Source: Paenibacillus sp. FSL H3-0469
GTDB lineage: Bacteria; Bacillota; Bacilli; Paenibacillales; Paenibacillaceae
Reading direction: 5' to 3'
Assembly: GCF_038051945.1 (NCBI RefSeq)
Contig: NZ_CP150302.1
Span: 7,688,001-7,752,000 of the forward strand
Length of the DNA: 64,000 nucleotides
This document shows, piece by piece, positions 1 to 9,898 of the stretch (position 1 is the first letter of the stretch; every line of letters starts with the position of its first letter). The notes beneath the pieces were generated by a model. The model saw only the letters and a program-made list of their open reading frames with translations. It ran no database searches and had not been told where the DNA came from. Both the position numbers and the translations under genes were made by a program.

Positions 1-191
1 CGTCCCCGCCCCCGGCTGGGGGTCCAGGTGATCCAGCCGAGATCGGCCATTTTGCGGATCACATGCAATGCATTGCGGTGGGTACAGCCAAGGGTCAGGG
101 CCAGCTCGTCCAGGGTGATGGAGATCTCGGCCGGACCTCCATGCTGCGAATGCAGCTTCAGGAATTGACTGTGCAGCTTCATGTGGGACAT
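1..191 (-). CDS. SgrR-like regulator / solute-binding protein, N-terminal part only
   Basis: Reads leftwards off the window edge; only about 60 N-terminal residues are present. They form a winged-helix-like segment with an ITLDELALTLGCTHRNA core followed by a GWITWTPSRGRG turn. This resembles the N-terminal DNA-binding domain of SgrR-type proteins, which in Paenibacillus is usually fused to a periplasmic-type solute-binding domain. Two ATGs are possible (first bases at 191 and 182); the AGGAGG at 195-200 is better spaced for the inner one (MKLHSQ). The rest of the protein is outside the window, so the transported or sensed ligand cannot be inferred. Confidence 0.72.
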   Translation of the reverse strand, partial: MSHMKLHSQFLKLHSQHGGPAEISITLDELALTLGCTHRNALHVIRKMADLGWITWTPSRGRG

Positions 192-305
192 TCTCCTCCT
201 GTCAAATCTATAAAATAGGAAATTAATGATAATATATTTCTCTTTTTCTTCTTATTTTATCAGCTAAAATCAGGGTATGACAGTAAAAAGATGGGGGAAT
301 TTACC

Positions 306-1844
306 ATGGGCGATCAAAATGATTCCAAACGGGGGCTTGGTCGTGTAGCTTTATTAGCCGCATTCCTGCTTGCGGTTGTGCATCAGTATCTGTTTTACGA
401 CAAAATGCCGGGAATCTCATATCCGATTTTTATCACGCTATTTTATGCCTTTATGCTCTATTTCGCCAAGGAGCGGCTGCGCAAGCAGACCTGGTTCAGC
501 TATGTTTGGATGGTGTCCATATTTCTGTTGTCCCTGACCTATATGCTGTTCGGCAACTGGTTTTTCTTTGCGCTTAACTTCGTTGTTATTCCGGTGCTCA
601 TTCTATTACATATGACGTATATGCTTAGTTACCGCAAGCCCGCATGGAGCGGACTTGCGCTGATCGGCGCGGCACTTGAGCATCTGTTCCCGCAAAGTCT
701 GCGCAACTGGGCCACGGCACTGAGGCTGCTGCGCCGGGGCAAAGGCGGGATGGCGAATGAACGCAAGCAGGTATTGATGCGGGTGATGATCGGCCTGCTG
801 ATTTCCGTGCCGCTGCTGCTGATCGTGATCTCGCTGCTCTCTACGGCGGACGGAGTGTTCAGTCAGCTGCTGGCAGCCCTCCCGGGGATTTTTGACAATA
901 TTTCGCTGGGGGACTGGATCTTCCGAGGCTTGTGGGTTCTGTTGCTCGGACTCGGCATGTTCGGCTTCCTCTGGGGGTTCGTACAGAGCAAATCCTATAT
1001 CCGCTCCCCTCTGGTCAGTGAGCTTGATGCGATGGGGAAGAAGCTGGAAACGGCTGAAGCAGGGGACGAGGGGATCGGTCTGGATGACCCGGTCATTATC
1101 ACTACCATACTTACCGCAATCAATGCAGTGTACATGCTGTTTGTGAGTGTCCAGTTCTCGTATCTGTTCGGGGCCTGGGATGGTATTCTGCCGGAGAACA
1201 GTACGTATGCGGACTATGCGCGGAGCGGTTTTCTGGAGCTGATTCTGGTCACATCGATTAACTTCGCAATCTTGCTGCTGTCCTTGCTGGCAGTGCGCAA
1301 AGCGGGCGGTATCCTGAAACGGGTCATTCAGCTCCTGCTGTATATTCTGGTGTTATGCTCCATGGTCATGCTGTATTCTGCATACTCGCGGCTGACGCTA
1401 TATGAAGAGGCGTACGGTTACACCTACATCCGGTTCCTGGTGCATGCCTTCATGATCTTCCTCGGATTGCTGCTGGTGCTGGCGGCCGTGCGGATTAGCC
1501 GGGAACCCTTCCCGCTTCTAAAATGCTACATTGTGCTCGGCCTGCTCTCCTATGTGCTGATGAACTATATAGGGATGGATCATATCATTGCGAAGCAGAA
1601 TATCCAACGATATAAGGCAAGCGGCACACTGGATGCCGGTTATCTGGCCGGGCTCTCCGCAGATGTGGTTCCAGAGCTGATCGAATTCAGCAAGCAGAAG
1701 AAGGGAATTCTGGACGAGGCGCTGCGCAGCAGACTGTCTAACCTTACTCAGCCTAAGCAAAGCTGGCCATCGTTCAATCTGGCGAATCACCGGGAGCGCA
1801 GAGCGCTTGCGGAATATTTTGCGGGAGAGGTAGCACAGAAATAG
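306..1844 (+). CDS. DUF4173/DUF4153 family polytopic membrane protein
   Basis: About 512 residues with roughly a dozen hydrophobic segments spread over the whole length. An LLSTADGVF motif lies near residue 180, after a charged cytoplasmic loop (RRGKGGMANERKQ), and is characteristic of the DUF4173 group. The C-terminal ~90 residues are soluble and basic. No enzymatic motif was recognised. The ATG at 306 is chosen because GGGGGA lies 8 bases upstream; the ATG at 291 lacks a convincing site. The Crp/Fnr-type regulator starts 64 bases downstream, so the two may be co-transcribed. The function is unknown; proteins of this group are often found near regulators. Confidence 0.8.
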   Translation: MGDQNDSKRGLGRVALLAAFLLAVVHQYLFYDKMPGISYPIFITLFYAFMLYFAKERLRKQTWFSYVWMVSIFLLSLTYMLFGNWFFFALNFVVIPVLILLHMTYMLSYRKPAWSGLALIGAALEHLFPQSLRNWATALRLLRRGKGGMANERKQVLMRVMIGLLISVPLLLIVISLLSTADGVFSQLLAALPGIFDNISLGDWIFRGLWVLLLGLGMFGFLWGFVQSKSYIRSPLVSELDAMGKKLETAEAGDEGIGLDDPVIITTILTAINAVYMLFVSVQFSYLFGAWDGILPENSTYADYARSGFLELILVTSINFAILLLSLLAVRKAGGILKRVIQLLLYILVLCSMVMLYSAYSRLTLYEEAYGYTYIRFLVHAFMIFLGLLLVLAAVRISREPFPLLKCYIVLGLLSYVLMNYIGMDHIIAKQNIQRYKASGTLDAGYLAGLSADVVPELIEFSKQKKGILDEALRSRLSNLTQPKQSWPSFNLANHRERRALAEYFAGEVAQK

Positions 1845-1908
1845 CTTCCGTGCTTTGACTTGTGTTACAGTGATTTCAGCTAAGATGACACAAGGAGAGA
1901 AGAAGCTG

Positions 1909-2607
1909 ATGCAATCGATTATAAATCCGGAGGCGGTTCGGAGCCTTACCGAGCAGAATGGCCTTACAGCCATGTTCAGCAGCAGCGCCATTGCCCAGAT
2001 GGAGCTTCGGCGCTACGGCGGCGGGGAGGCGGTCTGCTCAGTGGGCGACCGGCTGGAGCATATGTTTTTCCTGATGCAGGGCAAGCTGAAGATTCATACG
2101 CTGCTGCCCAACGGCAAGTCGATGCTGGTCCGGTTCGCCCGGCCGATGTCAGTGATCGGGGATGTGGAGCTGCTGCGTCAGTATCCGGTCAAGAATGAGG
2201 TTGTCTCTGTAGGGGATAGCCTGTTGCTTGTCGCCGGAAGGAAGCTGCTGCTCCGGGAGATTGAAGACAATACCGCGCTGCTGCGCTTCCTGGTAGGAGA
2301 GCTGAGCCACAAAATGTACACGCTCGGCCAGACCTCAGCCATGAATGTGCTCTATCCGGTGGAGAACCGGTTCGCGAGCTACCTGATGTCGCTGTTCGCG
2401 GACAACACCGGCGACCAGCGCGTAGAAGAGATTCGTACCTCCACGCTGACAGAGACAGCCGATCTGCTTGGCACCAGTTACCGGCATCTGAACCGGGTGG
2501 TGCGCCGCCTGATTGAAGACGGGATTATTGAACGCAGGAACGGCCGTCTGATTGTACGGGATGAGGAGCGGCTGGCAATGCTTGCGAACGGGAATTTGTA
2601 CGATTGA
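1909..2607 (+). CDS. Crp/Fnr family transcriptional regulator (YeiL-like)
   Basis: A 232-residue cytoplasmic regulator. Residues about 20-130 form a cyclic-nucleotide-binding-type beta-roll (MFFLMQGKLKIHTLLPNGKSML). Residues about 165-225 form a Crp-type winged helix with TLTETADLLGTSYRHLNRVVRRL as the recognition region. No N-terminal Cys cluster is present, so an Fe-S Fnr-type oxygen sensor is unlikely. The start at 1909 is preceded by AAGGAGAG with good spacing; the frame is open further upstream to a TTG at 1855. It lies directly downstream of the DUF4173 membrane protein and is followed by a terminator. The effector is not predictable from sequence. Confidence 0.85.
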   Translation: MQSIINPEAVRSLTEQNGLTAMFSSSAIAQMELRRYGGGEAVCSVGDRLEHMFFLMQGKLKIHTLLPNGKSMLVRFARPMSVIGDVELLRQYPVKNEVVSVGDSLLLVAGRKLLLREIEDNTALLRFLVGELSHKMYTLGQTSAMNVLYPVENRFASYLMSLFADNTGDQRVEEIRTSTLTETADLLGTSYRHLNRVVRRLIEDGIIERRNGRLIVRDEERLAMLANGNLYD

Positions 2608-2634
2608 ACCGGATGATTAGGAAGTAATTCAGAG

Positions 2635-2672
2635 AACCACTATTTCTGCCTTGGCAGGGATGGCGGTTTTTT
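2635..2672 (+). terminator. Rho-independent terminator after the Crp/Fnr gene
   Basis: An imperfect hairpin (AACC...GGTT outer stem with several G-U pairs) is followed directly by TTTTTT. Confidence 0.65.
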
Positions 2673-2756
2673 GCATTCAGATTTATTTAAGAATTATGAA
2701 GTACGATACATAGAGAATACATAGTAGAGCTTACATATCGAGTGGAGGTAGTTATC

Positions 2757-4460
2757 ATGTCGAACAGAGTTAGAGGAATCCGGGCCAAAATCATGTTTGG
2801 TTTCGCCGCTGTTATTATCGTGTTCATTCTCGCATTAACCGGCAGTACTCTATTTCAGGGTAAGGTGACCATGCTTACAGATCAGATCAACCGTAATTAC
2901 AGCAAGCTCTCGATGGTACAAAAATTAACCGATGAGATCCGGACGGCGGACGGCCTGGCCGCAAGGTATGTGATGAGTAATACCACTGAGGAGAGAACAG
3001 CCAATCTGACCGCCTATGAAGCCAAGATCCCGGAGATTACAGCCGCAGTCGAGGAGGTTAAGGGCGCCGGCCTGAATGAAGCGGAGCTTGCGGGAATTCA
3101 GAAGCTGGAGGGCGAGTGGGACAATTATCTGACGGTGCTGAAGCAGGCTTTTGCCTTGGCTAAGGAAGGGAACTTCCCGCAAGCGCAGAAATCGTTCACA
3201 AGCCTCTCCCTTACGACTATCATCGATTCACAGCTGGTGTTCGAGACGATGCTGCATGATGAAATTATGAAGGAACAGAGCCAGGCGGCAACCCACCGCA
3301 GCTCGGCAATGATTACCAGCATGGGGGTTACGGGCTTATCCGTGGGACTGGCTCTGTTGATCGCGTTCGTATTGTCCGCACGGATACTGAGGCCGGTGAA
3401 GGATATCAACAGGCAGCTCCAGGAGATTGTGGACGGCGATGCCGACTTAACCCGCAAGCTTAGTGTGCAGACGAAGGATGAGATCGGTGAGCTGGCCCGG
3501 AATTTCAATAAAATGACCGATAATCTAGGAGCGATGATCACCCAGGTGAAGCTATCCGCGAACGGTCTGGCGGCTTCTTCAGTGAAGCTGACCTCGGATA
3601 GCGGAATGACCGCCGGAACTACCGAGAAGATCGCCGGAATTATGGGTGAGGTCGCTAGTGGGGCGGGAATGCAGATGAATGACCTGCAGACTAACATGAA
3701 CAACATTATTGAAATGTCGGACGGCATTCAGCTGATTGCAGCCAGTGTACAGGAAATCTCGGAAGCTTCCCTGCGTTCTGCAGATTATGCGGTGGCCGGG
3801 GATCTATCCCTGCAATCTGCTGTCCGGCAGATGGATTCCATCAATGAATCCATTCAGTCGTTATCGCAGAAGGTGACGGGCTTCGTGAATCGTTCACAGG
3901 ACATAAGCAGCATTGTCGGGGTGATCAAGGGGATTGCCTCAGAGACGAATATGCTGGCACTGAATGCAACCATAGAAGCGGCCCGGGCCGGAGAGCACGG
4001 CAGAGGATTTGCTGTGGTAGCCGATCAAGTGCGCAGACTGGCCGAGCAGTCCGCAGATTCCGCCAATCAGATTGCAGAAATGGCGACTGGAATCCAGACC
4101 GATGCTGACCATGCAGTGAAGGTGATGAAGAATAGCATGAACGAAGTAATGGGCGGAACCCGGATCATAGAAGAGGCCGGGCAGTCTTTCAATGCCATCC
4201 GCCATTCGATCGATTCACTGGCGGGACAGGTTCAGAAGGTATCCGGTGCGGTAGAAGAAATCACGGCAGCGACGGAGGAAATTGTAGATTCCATCCGTAC
4301 TGTTACGCATATCTCGGAGACCACAGCGGCCAATACACAGCAGGTATCCGCAGCATCGCAAGAGCAGATGGCTTCAGTGGAACAGATCGCCTCTTCTGCC
4401 AGTGCCCTCAGCATGCTGGCGCAAGGACTGCAAGGACTGGTAGCACGGTTCAATGTGTAG
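2757..4460 (+). CDS. Methyl-accepting chemotaxis protein
   Basis: A 567-residue chemoreceptor. TM1 spans about 15-35; an extracytoplasmic all-helical domain of ~150 residues resembles the four-helix-bundle MCP sensor. TM2 lies at about 188-210, followed by a HAMP linker ([13 protein letters not shown]) and a long coiled-coil signalling domain. The hairpin tip ([20 protein letters not shown]), which contacts CheA and CheW, is intact. There is no C-terminal CheR/CheB pentapeptide. The ATG at 2757 follows TGGAGG; a GTG at 2742 is in frame but lies inside that site. The ligand is unknown. It is transcribed alone, with terminators on both sides and no chemotaxis genes nearby. Confidence 0.93.
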   Translation: MSNRVRGIRAKIMFGFAAVIIVFILALTGSTLFQGKVTMLTDQINRNYSKLSMVQKLTDEIRTADGLAARYVMSNTTEERTANLTAYEAKIPEITAAVEEVKGAGLNEAELAGIQKLEGEWDNYLTVLKQAFALAKEGNFPQAQKSFTSLSLTTIIDSQLVFETMLHDEIMKEQSQAATHRSSAMITSMGVTGLSVGLALLIAFVLSARILRPVKDINRQLQEIVDGDADLTRKLSVQTKDEIGELARNFNKMTDNLGAMITQVKLSANGLAASSVKLTSDSGMTAGTTEKIAGIMGEVASGAGMQMNDLQTNMNNIIEMSDGIQLIAASVQEISEASLRSADYAVAGDLSLQSAVRQMDSINESIQSLSQKVTGFVNRSQDISSIVGVIKGIASETNMLALNATIEAARAGEHGRGFAVVADQVRRLAEQSADSANQIAEMATGIQTDADHAVKVMKNSMNEVMGGTRIIEEAGQSFNAIRHSIDSLAGQVQKVSGAVEEITAATEEIVDSIRTVTHISETTAANTQQVSAASQEQMASVEQIASSASALSMLAQGLQGLVARFNV

Positions 4461-4465
4461 TTAGG

Positions 4466-4496
4466 CAAGCCCCCAACCTGAACGCAGGGAGGGGGC
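4466..4496. terminator. Convergent hairpin between the chemoreceptor and nucleotidyltransferase genes
   Basis: GCCCCC-aa-CCTG, a loop, then CAGG-ga-GGGGGC forms a strong stem between two converging genes. U-tracts are poor on both sides, so termination efficiency is uncertain. Confidence 0.5.
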
Positions 4497-4513
4497 CTGG
4501 TCTTGCTTATCTG

Positions 4514-5596
4514 TTACTTATTCATATATTGCCGGTACAGCTCTTCAAAAGTATCGTAACGCTGGGGCTGCCGGCCGACCCGGTGATATTCCTCCAGATA
4601 GCCGTCCATTGCCAGGAGGAACTGATCCTTGAACAGATCCAGATTGGCGGCATCAAAATACTGCATGAGCTTGAACTTCCGTGTTCCCCGCGACCCGGTC
4701 ATCTCATCCAGCAGACCCTGCGCTCCCAAGGCGGTGTAGAAGGCGTAAGAGGCATCCTTCTTTTCAGCACTAGCAATGACCTTGTTGCGGTAGTTGCACC
4801 ATAACTCCTCATAAGTACCTGCCAGATTATCATAAGTCGGGACTGGCTGTTCCACATATTTTTGATATAGGGTTCTGTACAAATCAAGGATACTTTTGAG
4901 CAGAATGCCGGAGGACCTTCGGATCTCGTTAACCGTCTTTGCGCAGATCACATTCATGTAGATCGTTTCATAATTCACAGGGAGATAGCGGTAGGCTGCG
5001 GTGTCCTCCAGGTATCTTTTCATCCCTCTTTTCAAATAAGTATTGTTCATATGCGTCAACGCGTTCACCAGATTGTAGACCAACTCCGCTGAAGCCAGCC
5101 TAACGGCTCCCTTATCCTCCGTAAGACAAAGATTCGCATATTCCTGCTTCGCCAGATCGATCCACTTCTTCGCCCTTTCCAGACAATCGCGTCCTACAGG
5201 CTTCGCTAGTGCATCCAGCGCCCGCTGCTGGTACCCTCTAAGCTTCTCCAGGTCCTCAGGCTTGGCATAATAGAGCACCTGCAAATCTATAAGCGAGGAG
5301 ATCATCGGACTCTCAAGCGCCGCCTGATCTTCGATCCGGGTCTCCCATGGAGTGCAGTAGATATCATAACCGACATCCCCCAAAATGAAGCAGGAAGAGA
5401 TGCTCCAGCCTTGGTTGTTATTATTGATGATGATCAGATCCAGATCGCTTTTCTCATGATAATCTCCGGTATTGTAAGAGCCTGTAAGTCCGATCACCGC
5501 AATCTCTTCCGGAAAATCCCGTTTGGCCCGCTCGATCACCATGTTGATCAATTTTTCATTTTTGGATAATAGCTTCTGCCTGATACTTTCATTCAT
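4514..5596 (-). CDS. Nucleotidyltransferase-domain protein
   Basis: A 360-residue soluble protein. The N-terminal ~100 residues carry the polymerase-beta-like nucleotidyltransferase signature: LTGSYNTGDYHEKSDLDLII gives the G-S helix turn followed by the metal-binding D-x-D pair. The remaining ~250 residues are helical and contain no motif I recognise. This arrangement resembles stand-alone nucleotidyltransferases related to aminoglycoside or lincosamide adenylyltransferases, but the substrate is not predictable. The start codon has AGGAGGA upstream. Its ATG overlaps the TGA of a short upstream frame (ATGA). No HEPN-type partner gene is present, so a MNT/HEPN toxin-antitoxin pair is unlikely. 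Confidence 0.82.
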   Translation of the reverse strand: MNESIRQKLLSKNEKLINMVIERAKRDFPEEIAVIGLTGSYNTGDYHEKSDLDLIIINNNNQGWSISSCFILGDVGYDIYCTPWETRIEDQAALESPMISSLIDLQVLYYAKPEDLEKLRGYQQRALDALAKPVGRDCLERAKKWIDLAKQEYANLCLTEDKGAVRLASAELVYNLVNALTHMNNTYLKRGMKRYLEDTAAYRYLPVNYETIYMNVICAKTVNEIRRSSGILLKSILDLYRTLYQKYVEQPVPTYDNLAGTYEELWCNYRNKVIASAEKKDASYAFYTALGAQGLLDEMTGSRGTRKFKLMQYFDAANLDLFKDQFLLAMDGYLEEYHRVGRQPQRYDTFEELYRQYMNK

Positions 5597-5796
5597 AGCT
5601 GATTCCTCCTGCGCTGTGGCTTGTTGTTGTACTCATTGTAAAAGGATCTGCCGCCCGCGGGTATGCCGACTTCAGCTAGGTTCATTCTCTCCCAGAACGC
5701 TCCGTATGTACGCACATACTTTTCATAGAATATGCCATCGACCTGAGCCAGGCTCTGTCTTATATTATTACCATAATTTGTTTTATGAAAGCGCAT
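5593..5796 (-). CDS. Short ORF upstream of the nucleotidyltransferase (doubtful)
   Basis: A frame of about 67 residues (MRFHKTNYGNN...) ending in an ATGA overlap with the nucleotidyltransferase start. Its composition is protein-like, and the overlap would suit translational coupling. Against it, no good ribosome binding site precedes the start and I recognise no family. It could be a small coupled leader protein, a remnant, or chance. Confidence 0.22.
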   Translation of the reverse strand: MRFHKTNYGNNIRQSLAQVDGIFYEKYVRTYGAFWERMNLAEVGIPAGGRSFYNEYNNKPQRRRNQL

Positions 5797-5837
5797 ACTC
5801 GAAGGTGGCACTATAATCTATGGGAGGTGGTTGTCAA

Positions 5838-8800
5838 ATGATCAGCAGAACCAGGTCTTCGGTGAAAAGGACATTCCTCATGTACGGTCTGATGCTTGTG
5901 TTATGTGTGGGACAGCTCGCGTTATTTCCGGCAACGGGGGCGGCGGCAGGCAATCTGGCTCAAGGCAAGACGATTAGCGCAAGCTCAGTCGGTGATGTGT
6001 ATGTAGCAGCGAACGCCAATGACGGTAACCAGGGGTCGTATTGGGAGAGTGCCAGCAATGCTTTTTCGCAATGGATCAAGGTGGATCTGGGTGCCGTCAG
6101 CAGTGTGAATCAGGTTGTACTCAAGCTGCCAGCAGCCTGGGAAGCAAGAACGCAGACGTTGTCGGTCCAAGGCAGTACGGATGATGCCTCATACAATAAT
6201 CTGACCGTCTCTGCGGGGTATGTGTTCAATCCTTCCAGCGGCGTTAGCTCCGTCACGATTCCCTTCACTGCAACAACCGCCCGTTATATCAAAATAAACT
6301 TCACGGCCAACACCGGCTGGCCTGCTGCGCAGCTGTCGGAGATTGAGGTGTACGGCACCACGGCCTCTCCACCGGGAACCTACGAAGCGGAGGCCGCCGC
6401 CTTATCCGGCGGGGCCAAGACGAACACCGATCACACCGGCTATACCGGTGCGGCCTTCGTTGACGGCTATTTGACACAGGGAGCAGCCACAACCTTCACG
6501 GTAACGGCTCCGGCGGCAGGGAATTACAGCGCGGCTCTGCGGTATGCCAATGCCTCAGGCAGTACGAAGACGCTGAGTATCTACGTGAACGGCATGAAGA
6601 TCAGGCAGACGCAGTTTGCCAATCTGCCAAGCTGGGATAATTGGTCCACGCAGGCTGAGGTGGTGGCCTTAGCTGCCGGAACTAACACGATTGCCTACAA
6701 ATATGAGGCGTCCGACTCCGGGAACGTGAATCTGGATCAGCTTGTACTGACAGCTTCAACGGCACCAACGGCAACGGTTGCCCCTACGCCCGTTCCAACG
6801 ATAGCGCCGACAGTTGCGCCAACGGTTGTGCCAACTGCAAGGCCGGCTACCACACCAACTGTAGCTCCAACGCCAACTACTACACCTGTGCCAACATCTA
6901 CACCAGTCCCTACAGCAACCCCAACCACAGGTCCCGGCGTGAACCTGGCGACCGGCAAAGCTGTGAATGCTTCCTCCTCCGTCTTCACCTTTGTTCCGGC
7001 CAACGCCAATGATGGAGATGTCACGACCTATTGGGAAGGAGCAGGGGGAGATTATCCGAATACGCTGACTGTTAACCTTGGTGCAAACGCCAATATAACT
7101 TCGGTAGTTGTGAAGCTGAATCCGGCAGCAGCCTGGTCAACCCGTACCCAAACTATTCAAGTCCTGGGGCATAATCAGTCGACAGGCACCTTCTCCAGTC
7201 TGGTACCGGCAGCTGTGTATACCTTCAATCCGGCCAGCGGCAACACAGTGACCATTCCGGTCACAGCAACCGTCAGTGAGCTGCAGCTGAAATTCACAGC
7301 GAACTCCGGATCAAGCGCCGGACAGGTGGCGGAGCTCCAGATCATCGGCACACCGGGGGCGAACCCGGATTTGACGGTGACCGGGATGTCATGGAGTCCT
7401 TCCGCTCCGGTAGAGACAGATTCTCTGACACTGAACGCTACAGTGAAGAATAGCGGCACTGCCTCATCCGCAGCTACCAATGTCAGCTTTTATCTCGGTA
7501 CCGTTCTTGCCGGATATGCCCCCGTGGATACCCTGGCCGCAGGAGCTTCGGCCAATGTCTCCTTCAGTGTTGGTGCCAAGGATGCCGGAACCTATACGGT
7601 AAGCGCCAAGGTAGATGAGATGAGCAATGTTGTAGAGCTGAATGAAGGCAATAACAGCTATACGCATCCTTCTGCCCTTACAGTAAATCCGGTATCCAGC
7701 TCAGATCTGATCGCCTCTCCGGTCAGTTGGTCTCCAAGCAATCCGGCAGGGGGGAACGTGGTCAGCTTCGCGTTAGCCATCAAGAATCAGGGATCAGCTT
7801 CCTCGGCAGGCGGCGCTCATAACATCACGCTGACCTTGTCCGATGCTACGACCGGCGCGGTCCTCAGAACGTTGACCGGCACTTATAACGGTGTCATTGC
7901 TGCCGGAAGTACTACCGCTCCTGTGGCTCTTGGAACCTGGACGGCTGTGAACGGTAAATATAATGTAAAAACAGAAATTGCCGTGGATGGCAACGAACTG
8001 GCGGTAAAACGGGCCAACAACATCCAGAATCAGCCGCTCTACATCGGACGCGGGGCCAATATGCCTTACGATATGTATGAGGCAGAAGATGGAGTGATCG
8101 GCGGCGGAGCGGTCAAGCTGGCACCGAACCGGAATATCGGTGATCTGGCCGGTGAAGCTTCAGGCAGACGGGCCGTTACGCTGAATACCACAGGCAGCTA
8201 TGTCGAATTCACCACCAAAGCCAGTACGAATACCCTGGTCACCCGGTTCTCTATTCCCGACTCGGCCAGCGGTGACGGCACAACAGCGACCCTGAATATT
8301 TATGTTAATGGTGTCTTTAACAAAGCCATCACCTTGAATTCCAAGTATGCCTGGCTCTATGGCTCAGAGACCAGTCCGGGCAATTCGCCAAGCGCCGGTT
8401 CCCCGCGCCATATCTATGATGAAGCGAACATCATGTTCGACAGTATCATTCCGGCAGGCAGCACGATCCGGCTGCAGAAGGATGCAGCCAACACCTCACA
8501 ATATGCGATAGACTTCGTGAGCCTGGAGCAGGTATCGCCGATCGCCAATCCTGATCCGGCGAAGTATACCGTTCCGCTTGGATTCACACATCAGGATGTG
8601 CAGAATGCGCTGGATAAGGTCCGTATGGATACAACGGGTAATCTTGCGGGTGTCTATCTTCCTGCCGGAAACTATGAGACCTCGAATAAATTCCAGGTCT
8701 ACGGCAAGGCAGTGAAGATCATCGGAGCCGGACCGTGGTATACCCGGTTCTATGCTCCGCTCAACCAGTCGAATACAGACATCGGCTTCCGGGCGACAGA

Positions 8801-9731
8801 TTCAGCGAATGGCTCGACCTTCTCGGGGTTTGCCTACTTCGGCAACTATACTTCACGGATTGACGGTCCCGGCAAGGTGTTCGACTTCTCCAATGTGGCG
8901 AACATAACGATCGACAATATCTGGACTGAACATCAGGTATGTATGTACTGGGGGGCCAATACCGATTATATGGTGATCCGCAACTCCCGTATCCGCAACA
9001 CCTTCGCCGACGGGATCAACATGACGAACGGCAGCACGAATAATCTCGTGTCCAATAATGAAGCCCGGGCTACCGGAGATGACAGCTTCGCGTTGTTCTC
9101 GGCGATTGATTCCGGCGGCTCGGATATGAAGGATAACGTCTATGAGAATCTGACCTCGATCCTGACCTGGCGGGCAGCCGGGGTAGCGGTATACGGCGGT
9201 TATGCCAATACCTTCCGCAACATCTACATCGCGGATACGCTCTGCTACTCAGGAATTACGATCAGCTCGCTTGATTTCGGTTATGCGATGAATGGCTTCG
9301 GCGCTTCGCCGCCGACGAACTTCCAGAATATCTCGGTCGTCCGGGCAGGCGGACATTTCTGGGGCTCCCAGACCTTCCCGGCCATCTGGGTGTTCTCCGC
9401 CTCCAAGGTGTTCCAGGGCATCCGGGTGAGTGATGTGGATATTGTGGACCCGACCTATCACGGGATTATGTTCCAGACCAATTATGTCGGCTCATCGCCG
9501 CAGTTCCCTGTGGCCGATACGATCTTCTCGAACATTACAATTTCCGGTGCCCTCAAGAGCGGTGACGCCTTCGATGCCAAGTCCGGTGTCGGTATCTGGG
9601 CGAATGAGTCGGCAGAGCCCGGCCAAGGACCGGCGGTGGGTAATGTAGTCTTCAACAACCTGAAGATCCTGAATACGGTAACGCCGATCAAAAACACGAC
9701 CTCCACGTTCACTATAACGGTGAATCCGTAG
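5838..9731 (+). CDS. Secreted GH87 alpha-1,3-glucanase (mutanase), multimodular
   Basis: About 1297 residues. In order: a signal peptide ending near AAAGN; a discoidin-like domain (DS1); a CBM6/35-like module beginning GTYEAEAAALSGG; a Thr/Pro-rich linker (about residues 310-375); a second discoidin domain (DS2); two CARDB-like repeats; a further CBM6-like module (YEAEDGVIGGG); and a C-terminal right-handed beta-helix. This closely follows the known Bacillus circulans Agl-KA plan (DS1-CBM6-TP linker-DS2-catalytic). The catalytic Asp trio of GH87 is matched: ADGIN has D1058 and GDDSF has D1081/D1082, the same 23/24 spacing as in characterised enzymes. Predicted role: cleavage of alpha-1,3-glucan in fungal walls or dental-type mutan. 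The start at 5838 follows GGGAGGTGG. It is transcribed alone and ends in a strong terminator. Confidence 0.9.
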   Translation: MISRTRSSVKRTFLMYGLMLVLCVGQLALFPATGAAAGNLAQGKTISASSVGDVYVAANANDGNQGSYWESASNAFSQWIKVDLGAVSSVNQVVLKLPAAWEARTQTLSVQGSTDDASYNNLTVSAGYVFNPSSGVSSVTIPFTATTARYIKINFTANTGWPAAQLSEIEVYGTTASPPGTYEAEAAALSGGAKTNTDHTGYTGAAFVDGYLTQGAATTFTVTAPAAGNYSAALRYANASGSTKTLSIYVNGMKIRQTQFANLPSWDNWSTQAEVVALAAGTNTIAYKYEASDSGNVNLDQLVLTASTAPTATVAPTPVPTIAPTVAPTVVPTARPATTPTVAPTPTTTPVPTSTPVPTATPTTGPGVNLATGKAVNASSSVFTFVPANANDGDVTTYWEGAGGDYPNTLTVNLGANANITSVVVKLNPAAAWSTRTQTIQVLGHNQSTGTFSSLVPAAVYTFNPASGNTVTIPVTATVSELQLKFTANSGSSAGQVAELQIIGTPGANPDLTVTGMSWSPSAPVETDSLTLNATVKNSGTASSAATNVSFYLGTVLAGYAPVDTLAAGASANVSFSVGAKDAGTYTVSAKVDEMSNVVELNEGNNSYTHPSALTVNPVSSSDLIASPVSWSPSNPAGGNVVSFALAIKNQGSASSAGGAHNITLTLSDATTGAVLRTLTGTYNGVIAAGSTTAPVALGTWTAVNGKYNVKTEIAVDGNELAVKRANNIQNQPLYIGRGANMPYDMYEAEDGVIGGGAVKLAPNRNIGDLAGEASGRRAVTLNTTGSYVEFTTKASTNTLVTRFSIPDSASGDGTTATLNIYVNGVFNKAITLNSKYAWLYGSETSPGNSPSAGSPRHIYDEANIMFDSIIPAGSTIRLQKDAANTSQYAIDFVSLEQVSPIANPDPAKYTVPLGFTHQDVQNALDKVRMDTTGNLAGVYLPAGNYETSNKFQVYGKAVKIIGAGPWYTRFYAPLNQSNTDIGFRATDSANGSTFSGFAYFGNYTSRIDGPGKVFDFSNVANITIDNIWTEHQVCMYWGANTDYMVIRNSRIRNTFADGINMTNGSTNNLVSNNEARATGDDSFALFSAIDSGGSDMKDNVYENLTSILTWRAAGVAVYGGYANTFRNIYIADTLCYSGITISSLDFGYAMNGFGASPPTNFQNISVVRAGGHFWGSQTFPAIWVFSASKVFQGIRVSDVDIVDPTYHGIMFQTNYVGSSPQFPVADTIFSNITISGALKSGDAFDAKSGVGIWANESAEPGQGPAVGNVVFNNLKILNTVTPIKNTTSTFTITVNP

Positions 9732-9770
9732 GGGGGACGAAGCACCGCCTTCTGTGAAGCAGCGTACCAC

Positions 9771-9810
9771 AAAAAACCGCCGCCCGTGTGTCCGGGAGAG
9801 GCGGTTTTTT
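9771..9810. terminator. Bidirectional Rho-independent terminator after GH87
   Basis: AAAAAACCGCC ... GGCGGTTTTTT, a hairpin with A-tract and T-tract on opposite sides. Confidence 0.85.
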
Positions 9811-9898
9811 GTGCTAAATCGCTGCGGGGTCCTTAGGCTTAGATTGCAGCATGACTACTCGACCACATAGGTTATCTTTCATACCACGCCTGGCTACG

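Noticed and set aside
224-245. Fur-box-like TGATAAT upstream of the SgrR-like gene
   Set aside because: Only one half-site matches; the other half deviates too much in an AT-rich stretch.
5812-5817. TATAAT just before the GH87 gene as a promoter
   Set aside because: Transcription would begin inside the ribosome binding site, and no -35 hexamer is found at suitable distance.
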